Source: Pelecanus crispus (lineage: Eukaryota > Chordata > Aves > Pelecaniformes > Pelecanidae). From it: 64,000 nt of DNA. The stretch lies in the NCBI RefSeq assembly GCF_030463565.1, contig NC_134646.1, positions 66,667,710 to 66,731,709 of the forward strand, given 5' to 3'. Positions 28,501 to 61,812 of this stretch are shown here, piece after piece. The notes under the pieces are model-generated. The model made no database searches. It saw nothing but the letters and a program-made list of their open reading frames with translations, and was not told where the DNA came from. Within the stretch, counting starts at the first letter, position 1. Each line of letters opens with the position of its first letter. Made by a program: the position numbers and the translations under genes.

Positions 28501-31500
28501 GTTCAATTTAAACAGGCAACATAGTTTAAGCTGCTCTTGCAAAACTCCACTATCTACATGTGAATGAAGTAATAGTTATGAAAAAATATTCAAAGGACAC
28601 TTTGAAAAAGCCTCCCCTGAAAGCAAGCATATAATACACTGGCCAAATATACTAAGAGTCCCCATAAAATAACTGGATTACAGAGTGAAGACTCTGTATC
28701 AACTACCAGCAAGCAGTCTTGTATGTTTATACACAAACCCAAAGATTATTTGTTACTGTATTACCTTTGCTTCTTTTCACAGTGTTAAGTTACTTCTGCA
28801 CACTAAAGTCACAATTTTTGAACTGAAACTGCTACTGACCTGTTGTTAGCACATTATGAACACTAACATAAGAAGAACTATACATACCAAAAAAAAAAAA
28901 AAAAAAAAATCCCAACAATTCCTGGGTTGAAAATACCATGCTCTAATTAGATGTTTCATGCTATTTTCCCATTGCAGTCAACCAGTTCTTCTTTTTCCAA
29001 ACCCCTCTGGCACGTTTTCATATTTTAAAGAATCCTGAAATAGTATCTCTACATTCAGAGTACCCAAACTTGCATTACTTGATTTTTACTGAAGAAAATA
29101 CACATAACAATACCTTTCCACATTCTGTCTGTGTGTAAAAGAAGGCTGACGATTTCTATTATATTCTTCACGTGCTGCAAGCCTAGTTTCTGACACCTGT
29201 AAAATTTATGTATATAAGAAGTTACAAAATGAACAGGTATCACTCGGTATTGTAGATTAAATCTCAATATTAAACAAAAAGGGTGCATCAAAGGTCTCAT
29301 GCTTTAGCTGCTCTGCATAGAAAAATTATCACATTCTTTGGATTGTTGCTTCAGAAGAACAAGCATGACTGCAGCACAGCGGCATGTTGCATAACAACAC
29401 AAGTCTCTCACTGTGAATTTAAACTGCAAAATATAAATAAATAGAAGCATTTCAGTCTTCTACCATATATAGGACTCCGGGAAAAACCCAGAAGACGTTT
29501 ATGATCAAGATAGAAAGAGGTATACTTTCCATTAATGCATGCCAGCAGTTGCATTCCCTCTGATGAACTGATCCTGCACAACTGATGACAGTGGAAATGT
29601 TGCCCACGTCTTTTGTGTGTGATTATTTTAAAAGCATGACTTCTCTGAGTCTTCTACTTTGTTCCCACAAAACATACTGAACGGTTTCACGGTTAACAGA
29701 GTTTCAAGACATTTGCACAAAACTTACGGAACTGAATTGTTTGAAGGGGGAGACAGTAAAATTCAATAGAACAAAAGACGCCGTGATACAAGTGACATTC
29801 AAAATCAAATTTCGTTAAGAATACCATTTAAATCTACACAACTGAGTGATTAACCACCTCATTTTCTCTTTTTACAACTTTTCAGTAGTAACCAGCACAG
29901 CAATGAAACACTTACAAACCTGATTAAATCCCAGCCTGCCAATCTGCTGAGGACAATGACCACAACACAAGATACTCATTCAGGAAACAGAAAAAGTAAC
30001 ACAAAGTGCAGTGGACAAAAAACACAGCAAGCTCTCCGTGAACACATATCAATCCCAATTTTGTTACCCTACAATTATGTGACCAAAGTTCTTTAGATGA
30101 AAGAAATTGCTGCGGATGTTCTGAGACTACTGAGCATCACGCAGATCCCCACCACCTTGCTATTTTGTACATCCCATTGTTTGCCTGTATCCACCAGACT
30201 TTCGCTGTCTTAATCATGGAAGATGAGGACATCTTGGCATCAGAACTATCCTGTTTTGTTCCACGTTTGTCCTGGTTTCAGCTGGGATTAAGAGTTAATT
30301 TTCTTCCCAGTAGCTGGTGTAGCGCTGTGTTTTGGATTTAGTAGGAGAAGAATGTTGATAACACACTGATGTTTTAGTTGTTGCTAAGTACTGCTTACAC
30401 CAGTCAAGGACTTTTTCAGCTTCCCATGCTCTGCCAGGTGCACAAGAAGCTGGGAGGGGGCACAGCCAGGACAGCTGACCCAAACTGCCCAAAGTGCTAT
30501 TCCATACCATATGATGTCATGCGCAGTATATAAAGCAGGGGGACTTGGCCGGGGGGCAGCGATCACTGCTCAGGAACTGGCTGGGCATTGGTCAGCGGGT
30601 GGTGAGCATTGCATTGTGCATCGCTTGCTTTGTATATTTATTATTATTATTATTATTATTTTCCCTTCCTTTTCTATCCTATTAAACTGTCTTTATCTCA
30701 ACCCACAAATTTTACTTTTTTTCTGATTCTCCCCCCCATCCCACTGGGGAGGGGGAGAGTGAGTGAGTGGCTGTGTGGTGTTTAGCTGCCTGCCGGGTTA
30801 AACCACAACAGCGTTACATAATATTGGCAAGCTTCATAACTTGAATTCCTAGGTGTTTTGGCAATACAGTAACAAATGCCAGTTTTGCTCAAAATGTACA
30901 CAGCCTTCCTTTAAAGTTATACCTGAAACGTTCTCCTGACAGAAATAAGTGCTCCACTAAATATAAATTATTAGACAAAGTTTACAAAACAGCAATTGCA
31001 ATGGATTTCCAGAACAAAATATACTTTTTTTTTTCAATTTTCTGTTAAATAGAAAAAAAAAAAATCCCCAGCATTTACCAGAGCCTTAAGCAGTGCTCTC
31101 TTACCTTCTCATCCTCCCACTGGAAAAAGTTACAATCTTTTCTGTCCCTACAAGCTGAGCAAGCATAAAATCTTCTTCCTTCCTCTTTTCCTTGGCTGGT
31201 CTTTACAAACAGAAGAGCAGGACCTAAAGGACAAACGTAATTAGACGATGACACACGGGACATCAACAGATCTGTTACCGCCTCCACTCCACAGCAAGCG
31301 TCAAGCTTCCAGCATAAAGCATTAACAAAGGCTGCCGTAAAGCGCAACCCCTCGCAGGGCAGCCGAGAAAGCAGCTGGAGACGAGCAACAGAGACGCCAG
31401 GGAGGCGTCAAACCCCGCACCCGCCGGGAACTGCGGCCCCCTCAGCCAGGCCCGCCAGAGCCCCGGGCCGGCCCCGCAGGCCCATCCCGCCCGAGCGGCC

Positions 31501-31619
31501 TCCTCACCGTGCGGGCAGCTGGGAGCGCTGGGCGCCAGGCCGAGCAGCGCCAGCCCGCCCGCCGCCGGCCTCTCGGGGCCGCGCAAGCCCCCCGGGCCAC
31601 CCGCCCCGCGGGCCGCCAT
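19580..31619 (-). CDS. ZCCHC4: ZCCHC4, 28S rRNA N6-adenosine methyltransferase (complete, 13 coding exons)
   Basis: ZCCHC4 is the nucleolar S-adenosylmethionine-dependent enzyme that makes the single m6A at A4220 (human numbering) of 28S rRNA. Exons in order: 31508-31619, 31105-31223, 29114-29196, 28130-28405, 27537-27617, 27152-27224, 25368-25518, 24870-24970, 23536-23657, 22832-22907, 22270-22321, 21366-21510, 19580-19724. The sum is 1536 nt (511 codons plus stop), in frame throughout; human ZCCHC4 is of nearly the same length. Domains: a GRF-type zinc finger (CPHG at 35-38, then [11 protein letters not shown] to 68), the methyltransferase core with catalytic DPPF at 271-274, a cysteine-rich zinc region (about 374-435), a CCHC knuckle [14 protein letters not shown] (440-453), and a basic C-terminus rich in lysine and arginine. 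The start is chosen for its Kozak context (aacATGg) and similarity of position to mammalian proteins. Confidence 0.96.
21366..21510 (-). CDS. ZCCHC4: ZCCHC4 exon 12, CCHC zinc knuckle
   Basis: This exon encodes the end of the cysteine-rich region ([17 protein letters not shown]) and the C-x2-C-x4-H-x4-C knuckle [14 protein letters not shown]. All four metal ligands are present. The donor cca/gtaagt continues in frame into the basic last exon. Confidence 0.92.
25368..25518 (-). CDS. ZCCHC4: ZCCHC4 exon 7, catalytic DPPF motif
   Basis: This exon encodes [23 protein letters not shown] is the class I adenine N6-methyltransferase catalytic motif and is intact. It is bounded by a ttcttacag acceptor and a gtatgt donor. 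It joins exon 8 through [16 protein letters not shown], which keeps the same spacing as I recall for the human protein. Confidence 0.93.
30268..30810 (+). mobile_element. Solo LTR of an avian endogenous retrovirus (ERVL-like)
   Basis: A 543-bp element starts tgtcctggttt and ends aaaccacaaca, so the two ends are imperfect inverted repeats of TG...CA type. Inside, in LTR order, are a TATA box (tatataaa, 30527-30534), a short (ATT)n run near 30636-30661, and a poly(A) signal attaaa (30681-30686). The flanks acgtt and gcgtt are a 5-bp direct repeat with one mismatch, as expected for an ERVL-type insertion. No internal retroviral coding sequence lies next to it, so it is a solo LTR left by recombination. 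It sits in ZCCHC4 intron 2, antisense to the gene. The family name cannot be fixed without a repeat library. Confidence 0.85.
31508..31619 (-). CDS. ZCCHC4: ZCCHC4 exon 1 with start codon
   Basis: The ATG (31619-31617) is followed by a Gly/Ala/Pro-rich leader and SCPHG, where the codon is split by a gtgagg donor. CPHG begins the GRF-type zinc finger completed by exon 2. The open frame extends upstream without another ATG. The leader is weakly conserved in the family, so the start is somewhat less sure than the rest. Confidence 0.85.
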
Positions 31620-31709
31620 GTTACCGCCCCCTTCCCGGCAGCCCCCGGGCCCCGCAGGGCGCCGCCGCCGCCGGCGGGGCAAGGCAGGAGCGGGGCAGCC
31701 GGCCCTGCG

Positions 31710-31724
31710 GCGCCCCCTAGCGGC
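31710..31724 (+). promoter_or_regulatory. CTCF-like motif upstream of ZCCHC4
   Basis: gcgccccctagcggc resembles the CTCF core gcgccccctggtggc with two differences. It lies about 90-105 bp upstream of the ZCCHC4 ATG. A motif match in a GC-rich island can be chance, and binding is unproven. Confidence 0.4.
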
Positions 31725-31881
31725 GCGGCGGCCCCACCGCCAAGGGAGAAAAGCGGGACGGGGTCAGAGGTACCAGATCTGGTCCCCTGCAGCAATACGG
31801 GTGAAACCAAAATTAGGGGCTGCTCACTGCAGAGCAAATAAGACATCTGAGCCTAAAACCCGTGCATCATAGACTATGATA

Positions 31882-33206
31882 TTTATTTTCTTCAGGGGCA
31901 TGTCTGGTACATAAACACCATCTTTAAGTTCTTAATAAACTGTTTGGATAAAAACAATCATGGAAAGTTTATAAAGGTGGTCATTTCAATCTTATTTTGA
32001 ACTCCACCATACAGAAGGTTTTACATTTAAGGCTTCAACGTTTCAGTTAATCATGTGAATTGCTGACATGATACAATAATATTTACATCCACTCAAAATT
32101 ATATAAAATACAAGCATTTTATTATTTTTTAGTTCAACAGTATTGCTTAGAATTACAAAATATAGCAATGTCTGAAATACTGAAAGTTTCATTAAAGCAG
32201 CAATTTTTCTCCCATTCCCAGTCTTAACTGCCCAGAAAATTACCAAAATAAATATATTTACCATGTAACATAACCCACAGATCTAGAAACATGGCCATCA
32301 AGTCTTAAACCACGTACCTTAAACATAAATGCAAATGGCAACTGGCATTGCTAAGGATATGATAATAAGTCTCTCTGCTCTACGTATTACAGACTTTTTC
32401 CCCCCAGTCCAAAAAATAACAGTGTGTTTAGACAGAAATTTAGAAGGCAGACAGGCTTTGTGATGAACACATCAGTGTTCTGTCATTAATAGTGCAGAAC
32501 CACTTGATGAACAGGTCACTACTGATGAACACATACACAGATGGCAAAACAAACCTGTAACAACATGGTGCAATTCTTTCCTTGTGATGGATCTATAATG
32601 AAATATCGTAATTTTCCATACCTGTGCTTAAATGCACAAGTTCTAAAAGCTACAGGGGAAATTTCAACCTCTGCAACGTACACTCAGTTTATTTTGTCAC
32701 AGTAGGAACTGTGTGTACTTACTCAGGTCGAATTTTGCTGTAATTCAACTATTTAACTGGTTTTGGTCCCCACGTGCAAAAAACCTGCTTGGTGCATTTT
32801 TTCCCTTCTCCCTTCTACTTGTTTGTCAAGGACAGATTGATTTTTTTTTTTTTTTTTTTTAGTGCATGACTCTTCAAGTAACTAGCCTATGCAACTCTAT
32901 TGACAGCTTAAAATACCAGGAAGAAATTCCAAGGAAAAGCATTTTCACAATCAAAGATAACATTCTGCACTTTTTTTTTTAAAGACCATATAAAAAGAAA
33001 TTGATAGTGTATAGGTTCTCACATTTATATCAAACAAAAAGAATTCCTGTTGTATTCAAAAGTAGTTTCTCAGCATATGCAAACTGTGTGTCTTCCCTTA
33101 TTCAGAATACATTAATTTAGCGTATAAAAATACAATATGGACAAGTTCTTATCATTCCCTGACATAAGAATTCACAATTTTGACACAAAAATTGTAAACT
33201 TTTATT
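31882..33206 (-). promoter_or_regulatory. PI4K2B 3' UTR with several candidate poly(A) signals
   Basis: Downstream of the PI4K2B stop, AATAAA on the minus strand occurs at 33201-33206 (about 160 nt after the stop), 32688-32693, 32118-32123 and 31882-31887. The region is AT-rich with no other gene. Which signal is used cannot be told from sequence. The most distal would end the transcript about 250 bp before the ZCCHC4 start codon. Confidence 0.55.
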
Positions 33207-33365
33207 ACATTCAAAATACATTTCTGAAGTCTTTAGAATTTCAGTTCTGAGGTGTCGGCAGTCAGAGCTCTTGGTATACAGCAGAAGTACGTTATTGCAG
33301 AGCCTTTACACAGAAGTAGCTTTCTAAACTTAAGAGAAACTTACTCTTCCCACATATTTTTGTTG

Positions 33366-56794
<23,429 letters not shown>

Positions 56795-56885
56795 GGGCGG
56801 CCGCGGCCGGGGGCTGAGCGCGCGCGGGCTCGGGCCCCTCTGCCGCTGCCCACCGCGCCCGCGGCCCCGGCTCCGCCGGCGGCCC

Positions 56886-56896
56886 TGCGCATGCGC
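56886..56896. promoter_or_regulatory. NRF1-like palindrome upstream of PI4K2B
   Basis: tgcgcatgcgc, a perfect match to the NRF1 consensus core, lies about 90-100 bp upstream of the PI4K2B start codon in its CpG island. NRF1 sites are typical of CpG-island housekeeping promoters. Binding is inferred, not shown. Confidence 0.65.
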
Positions 56897-57340
56897 GCGC
56901 CACCGGCACCCCGCCCCCGCCGCCTGCCTTAAAGGGGCCGCGGCCCCGCGCCGCGCCGGGCGGTGTGGGCATCCCCAGGGCGGGCGCTGTGTCCGGGCAG
57001 CAGCCGGCGGCGGGCTTGGGAGGGGGTCGGTGCGGGCTCCGAAGCCTTCCCCAGGCCAGCTACGGGCCGCGGGGGCTAGTACATCCCTCCGCGGGGAGCT
57101 CGCGCCTCGCGGCAAAAGCTTTCCGGGGCCGTGGGGGCTTTGCCCCGGGGGGGTCGGCCGGGGGATCCCGCCGGCCCCGGCCCCGGGCGCGGCGCTCGGC
57201 GGGTGTGAGGCTGCAGGCAAAGACCGCCCGAGAGTGGCGTGGTGCGCTCAGCCTTCCTCCGGGACATCGGGGCCAGGGGCCTCCACCCGTGCGCTATTTC
57301 CCCTGCTCGTCCTGCACCAGGAACACCCCCCAACCTTCCT

Positions 57341-59290
57341 TGACCGCCGCCTCTGAAGCTGGCTTGGCTCCGGGCCAGAACTTTCCACCAGCCAGCTGCT
57401 CTCCTTCCCCGCACTTCAAAAGACATCGCTCTACACCATCACGGTAATCTCCAAAAGCAAGCCTAAAACCAATGTCAGTGACAACAACACGCGTATGTTG
57501 TCATCATTTCCACGTTCCCGCAACCATCCTTGCGGAAGAAAGAGAACCCAACTATAACCCCAACGCCCCGCATCAGGCTCTCACATGGATGCCATCTCCC
57601 CCACCGCCCTATGGAAGAGGGGTTCTCCTCAGTGCGGTACTCAAAGATTTTGGTGAAATATTGGAGAAAGACACACCCATAGAGCGCTTGTATAGAACTG
57701 GGATTCCGGATTACGCCGGAAGCAAATCAGTTCTCAGCTAAAATAGGAACTGCGTGTATTTATTATACATTATTCTCGTAATTATTCATGATGTAAGGAC
57801 TCATTCTGTACGCTATCTGGATTACAGAAAGAAAATTACTTTGCATGGTTGCTGACAAAATGAAACCTTACCGAAATGCTTGACTTGTGTTTGTTTTGCC
57901 TCGGGTTACCTGTCAGCTGGTGGACTTTGGAACTGAGTGTCATTTACTTATGTAACTATTGATATCTGTAACACTTGATAAAATCTGTTCACACTGGCAT
58001 TTCTGTTTCCATTCCTTTCTATTAAAAGTGAACATACTCAGTCAACTGTCACTCCAGCCAAATAGCTGTTTTATGTCTAGTAAACAAGTATATGAAAGTT
58101 ACAGCAACTGGATGTAATTTTCTGTACAGAAAATCATACCAGTTTAAATTTCTGTGTGAAGCAAACAAAAAGATCAGACCAAAATGGGAGAAGCCTGCCA
58201 TTTTGCCCAGCAGACCATCAAAGGAAGACTGCATCTCCCTTTAGCTACATCAGTTATGAGTGGGTCGCAGCTGTTGCAATGCCTTCTGTTAAACAGTTCA
58301 TCCATGGGTTTCTAAAAAGTTTGAAAGTTCTTTCTTTTGAATAAACTAAGCAATAACTTATTTATTCTGGTTTAGGGATCCATCTACACATGCTAGTGTA
58401 CATCTAAACACAGTTAGCTGTTAGTTTTCATCTTCCACTGCAATGAGAATTCTGTAACTTGCTCACAGGTCTTGCTCTAACGAAGCCTTTACATTGCCTC
58501 AATCTTCAGTAGTGCAGAGTTCAAACACTGTGACAGCTCATAATGAAGCAAAATGCACATCACCATCATAGTTATTAGCAAACTATTAATTTTAATTCTG
58601 AGTAGCTAATACTCTCAATTAGCCACCTGGATTAAAATTACTAACAATTAAATCATGCAAATAAGTTGGATCATTTTCCTTATGCTAACGCTTTTGTCTC
58701 TATCCTTCTAGTCCACAGAGCATATTTTGTCATCTGTTTATAATATAGATCTGAGCACTGTGCCGAAACATTGGAGTGGGAAAAACAGGAGGCAAAAAAA
58801 AGGGAATGCATGCACAATCGTGCGCTTTTAGCTTTAGTTGAGCGCCCTCTTGTGATGCTTTAAAATAAAGAACAAGATGAATCGCTGCTCAGTATTTCCG
58901 AACAGCAACACGACTCATCATAACAATGCAGGTGCAGCATGACAATTCAACTTGCAAAGCTCTTTTCTGTTCAAAAGGACTAAGAAACTGTTTTAATGAT
59001 AGTCCGAGCCAACAATTCAAACAGGTGTGTAAGATTACTCAGAATGCCTGACAGATCCTAATCAGGTTAATTAAACCTACAGAAGCAGGACGGTCACTAT
59101 GTACTTTTCACGTTAGTTAGCCGTCTGGGCTTAAAACTGTAAACCAGAAGAATCAGATAAGACTTCATAAACAAATTCAGTTGACCAGGTACAGGCTGGT
59201 TAAAACTCAACATTGGAACAAATGCACTGTGTACTTAATGCACCTCTTCAGTTTTTGCAGTTGCCACTGTTTATTTTAGGAAGGCTAATG
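57341..59290. other. Intergenic region between divergent PI4K2B and SEPSECS
   Basis: About 2 kb of mostly AT-rich sequence between two CpG islands. An 89-codon plus-strand open frame (57472-57741) has no recognised domain. A CTCF-like word lies at 58841-58857. No repeat was recognised. Confidence 0.6.
58841..58857 (+). promoter_or_regulatory. CTCF-like motif between divergent promoters
   Basis: agcgccctcttgtgatg resembles the common CTCF form gcgccctctagtgg with small differences. It lies between the PI4K2B and SEPSECS promoters, where an insulator would be plausible. Motif evidence only. Confidence 0.35.
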
Positions 59291-60053
59291 GCAATCTGCC
59301 AGCCCCAGGGCCTGCCCGAGCGCAAAGGACAGCGGAGGCAGCCGGGCGCTCAAGTGCCCCCAGGAGCCCCCGTGCTCCGGGTCAGCTTCTGCTTGCTGAG
59401 GCTTCGCTGGCAGTTCCTCGTACAGGTGCAATGCCTGTCCCAGATTTCCTACCTGGGACAACCGTATTTTCCCAAAATGGTATGAAAAGAAAGCGAATTA
59501 GATCCCTCCTAGTAGTGTGTCTACCTGTAATGCAGTACGTTCGCTGCCTCCACAGCCCGGGCGGGTAGGCCGGCCTGCAGCTGCCCCAGGCGAGTTTGCC
59601 GTCACTCGCTGCGGACGGTCACGCAGCCTCTGCCCACAGAAACGCTGTGAGGAGCAAAAGGCTCTCACCCTGACAGGAACCCTGAGGAGACTTACGGGGC
59701 TGTTCTCAACAGCCTCATGCTAAACTTCGGGGCGGGGGGGGGAGGGCAAAAAACCAACCCAGGAACGGGTTCTTCGCAGACAAGAAGCCTAGCTTCTGGT
59801 GGGCTTCCCCACCTCACGGAGGGACCACCCCGGGAGGGGAAAATGGAGGCCTCTCCCACAGCAGCTCCGGACGAAGGCCGCCGCGGGCCCGCGCCCGCCT
59901 CTGTACCTCCAGCAGGGGAGGGCCCTGCGCTGCACCCAGACGCCGCGGCCTCCCGCCGACCGCCCCGCAGGGGACTGCCCTGAGCGCGGCCGCCGGCGGC
60001 GGAGCGGGCCCGGCCCAGCCGCCGTCAGGGGAGGGGCCCCGGCGCTCCTCGCG

Positions 60054-60063
60054 GCGCATGCGC
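60054..60063. promoter_or_regulatory. NRF1-like palindrome upstream of SEPSECS
   Basis: gcgcatgcgc lies about 130 bp upstream of the SEPSECS start codon. It contains an ATG (60058) that happens to be in frame with the gene. A promoter role is the simpler reading. Confidence 0.6.
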
Positions 60064-60192
60064 GCTGCCTCCGCGGCTCGCCGGCGGGCTCTGGCTGGCT
60101 CGAGGGGGGCCCGCTCGGCGGCCGAAGCCGGGGCCGGGGCCGGAGCGGGAGCGGGAGCCGCCGCCGCCCGCCCCTCCCTCCCTCCCTCGGCC

Positions 60193-61812
60193 ATGAATGC
60201 GGAGAACTTCGGCTCCAGCGAGCGGCTGGTGACAGCGGCCTACGTGCGCCAGGGGGCGCAGGGCCGCCGCGCGCACGAGCTGCGCCTGCGGTCGCTGCTG
60301 GAGCAGGTAACCGGGGCCGGGCCCGGGCCCCCCGCCCGGCTCCGGGGCCCTGGAGCCGGGGAAGGCAGCGCTGAGCCGCCCGCGGGCGTGGGCCCGGCCC
60401 GGGGCCCCGCGAGGGAGCCGCCCACGCCTCTTCCACGGCCGGAGCGACCCCGCACAGCCCCGGGAGAGGCGGGCCGCTGTGCCCCGGCCGCTCCCGCGGC
60501 GGTTCTCTGTCCCGCCTCGGCAGGGCCAGGGCGCTGCCGCGGCGCCGGGCGCAGGCCGGGCGCAGGCCGGGCGCAGGCCGGGCACAGGCCGGGAGAGCTC
60601 GGCTCGCTTCGCCGTGGCGGCGGAGACCTCGCGGAGCCCCGAAATGAAAGGCCACGTTTGGGAGCAAAACCGGCTGCCTCTGGCTGGGCGCTTGCTGAGA
60701 AAGGCCCAGCACACAGTTAAACAATTTCTTTGCAACAGTGAGATGCTAACGTAACTGTTGCATGAGGTAAAAAATGATACTCGTGCCAAAACAACATAAT
60801 TGTCTGCAACGTGCAGAAGTCATTACCAATGATTAGTCAAATGTTTCAGTTCTTGAGCGTCCTTAGTCACATCATCCGCTGGTTCAAACTTAACTTTCAT
60901 ACCACACTTTGGAAGTGAATTAGTTTTACTGAGTTCGTTTTACTATTATTGGGACACATGGAAAAAAGAAAAGCCTCTGAACTGTAGGGGTGCTGTAGTA
61001 ATGCTCTGTGGATTTATGGGTACCCTTCCTCTCAGAATCTTTTGTGCAGTTTGTAAAGATGAGTGCAGTTCTTGCTGCAGTAAAGAACACAAGAAAGAGC
61101 ATGTCTCTGGTTGCAGGTTTTGACACGTTATATTCTGTAAGTGGTTTCCTGACCGATTAGATAACAACTAGAAAGGAAAATCTGCAGATAGGAAGATGTG
61201 TTACAAGTGAAACTATATTTCCCTTCTGCTCATAATTAATATTTTTGGTTCTGTAATGTCCAGTTATCTCCTTTTCATCCAGTTTTCTCTGTTGAATTTC
61301 ATAGTAGTAGATTCATGTCTAGAGAATACATCAAATAATCTAGTCTTTTAGGGAGTAATTAACACGTATGTGCTCTAGTGGTTTTGTGTGTACCTTAAAG
61401 AACACTTGAAAAATACCCTAACTGTTTTGATGTAAGGATATGCTAATCTAATTGCACTTAATATAGGGAAAAAGCACTATTTAACTTTTCTCTGAATACA
61501 GGTTCTTTACATTAGATAATATAAAGCAGCATAATGAAAATACAAACTGCCGTTCAGTGTGGTCAAGAAGGGTAGCATTAATCAAACAAGTTGCATAAAG
61601 TTTTGCCCATTTTTAACTTCCAGGTTTCCCAGTTACCTTTATATTATTATTATTAAGGGAAAATGTCCTGAAGAGGGATGGGAGGAAAGCACCATTGAAC
61701 TGTTTCTTCATGAACTCGCTATAATGGATAGCAATAACTTTCTGGGCAACTGCGGTGTGGGTGAGAGGGAAGGAAGAGTGGCGTCAGGACTCGTTGCCCG
61801 AAGGCATTACAG
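60193..61812 (+). CDS. SEPSECS: SEPSECS, O-phosphoseryl-tRNA(Sec) selenium transferase (exons 1-2; rest off window)
   Basis: SEPSECS is a PLP-dependent enzyme that converts phosphoseryl-tRNA(Sec) to selenocysteinyl-tRNA(Sec) with selenophosphate, the last step of selenocysteine synthesis. Exon 1 (60193-60306) encodes [20 protein letters not shown] and ends LLEQ at a gtaacc donor. Exon 2 (61658-61812) encodes [20 protein letters not shown], then [20 protein letters not shown] and [11 protein letters not shown], ending with a split Arg codon at gtacaa. Both match the first 90 or so residues of vertebrate SEPSECS, which in the family form the N-terminal tetramerisation/tRNA-binding part; the PLP lysine lies in later exons. 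I searched 61813-64000 for the next conserved segment (HGIGRSGDI) and did not find it. The start is chosen by similarity and its context (gccATGa). Confidence 0.95.
60541..60593. repeat. 11-bp GC-rich tandem repeat
   Basis: About four copies of gcgcaggccgg follow one another in SEPSECS intron 1, the last with one change (gcacaggccgg). It is a small minisatellite in the CpG island. Confidence 0.85.

Larger units (their letters stand above)
31380..31760. promoter_or_regulatory. CpG island and promoter region of ZCCHC4
   Basis: A short GC- and CpG-rich island spans ZCCHC4 exon 1 and about 140 bp upstream of it. It carries a CTCF-like word at 31710-31724. No TATA box was seen. It begins only about 120 bp from the farthest PI4K2B poly(A) signal. 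Confidence 0.78.
59800..60640. promoter_or_regulatory. CpG island and promoter region of SEPSECS
   Basis: A GC- and CpG-rich block spans SEPSECS exon 1 and its upstream side, with an NRF1-like palindrome at 60054-60063 and repeated gccggg / gcggga words just before the start codon. A smaller GC-rich patch lies at 59300-59400. No TATA box was seen. Confidence 0.78.

Noticed and set aside
57472-57741. 89-codon plus-strand open frame between PI4K2B and SEPSECS
   Set aside because: No similarity I recognise, no splice or promoter context, and a length expected by chance near a GC-rich island. RNA-seq would settle it.
59789-60789. Long minus-strand open frames (311 and 254 codons)
   Set aside because: Antisense to SEPSECS exon 1 in a CpG island; Arg/Pro/Gly-rich without any recognisable domain.
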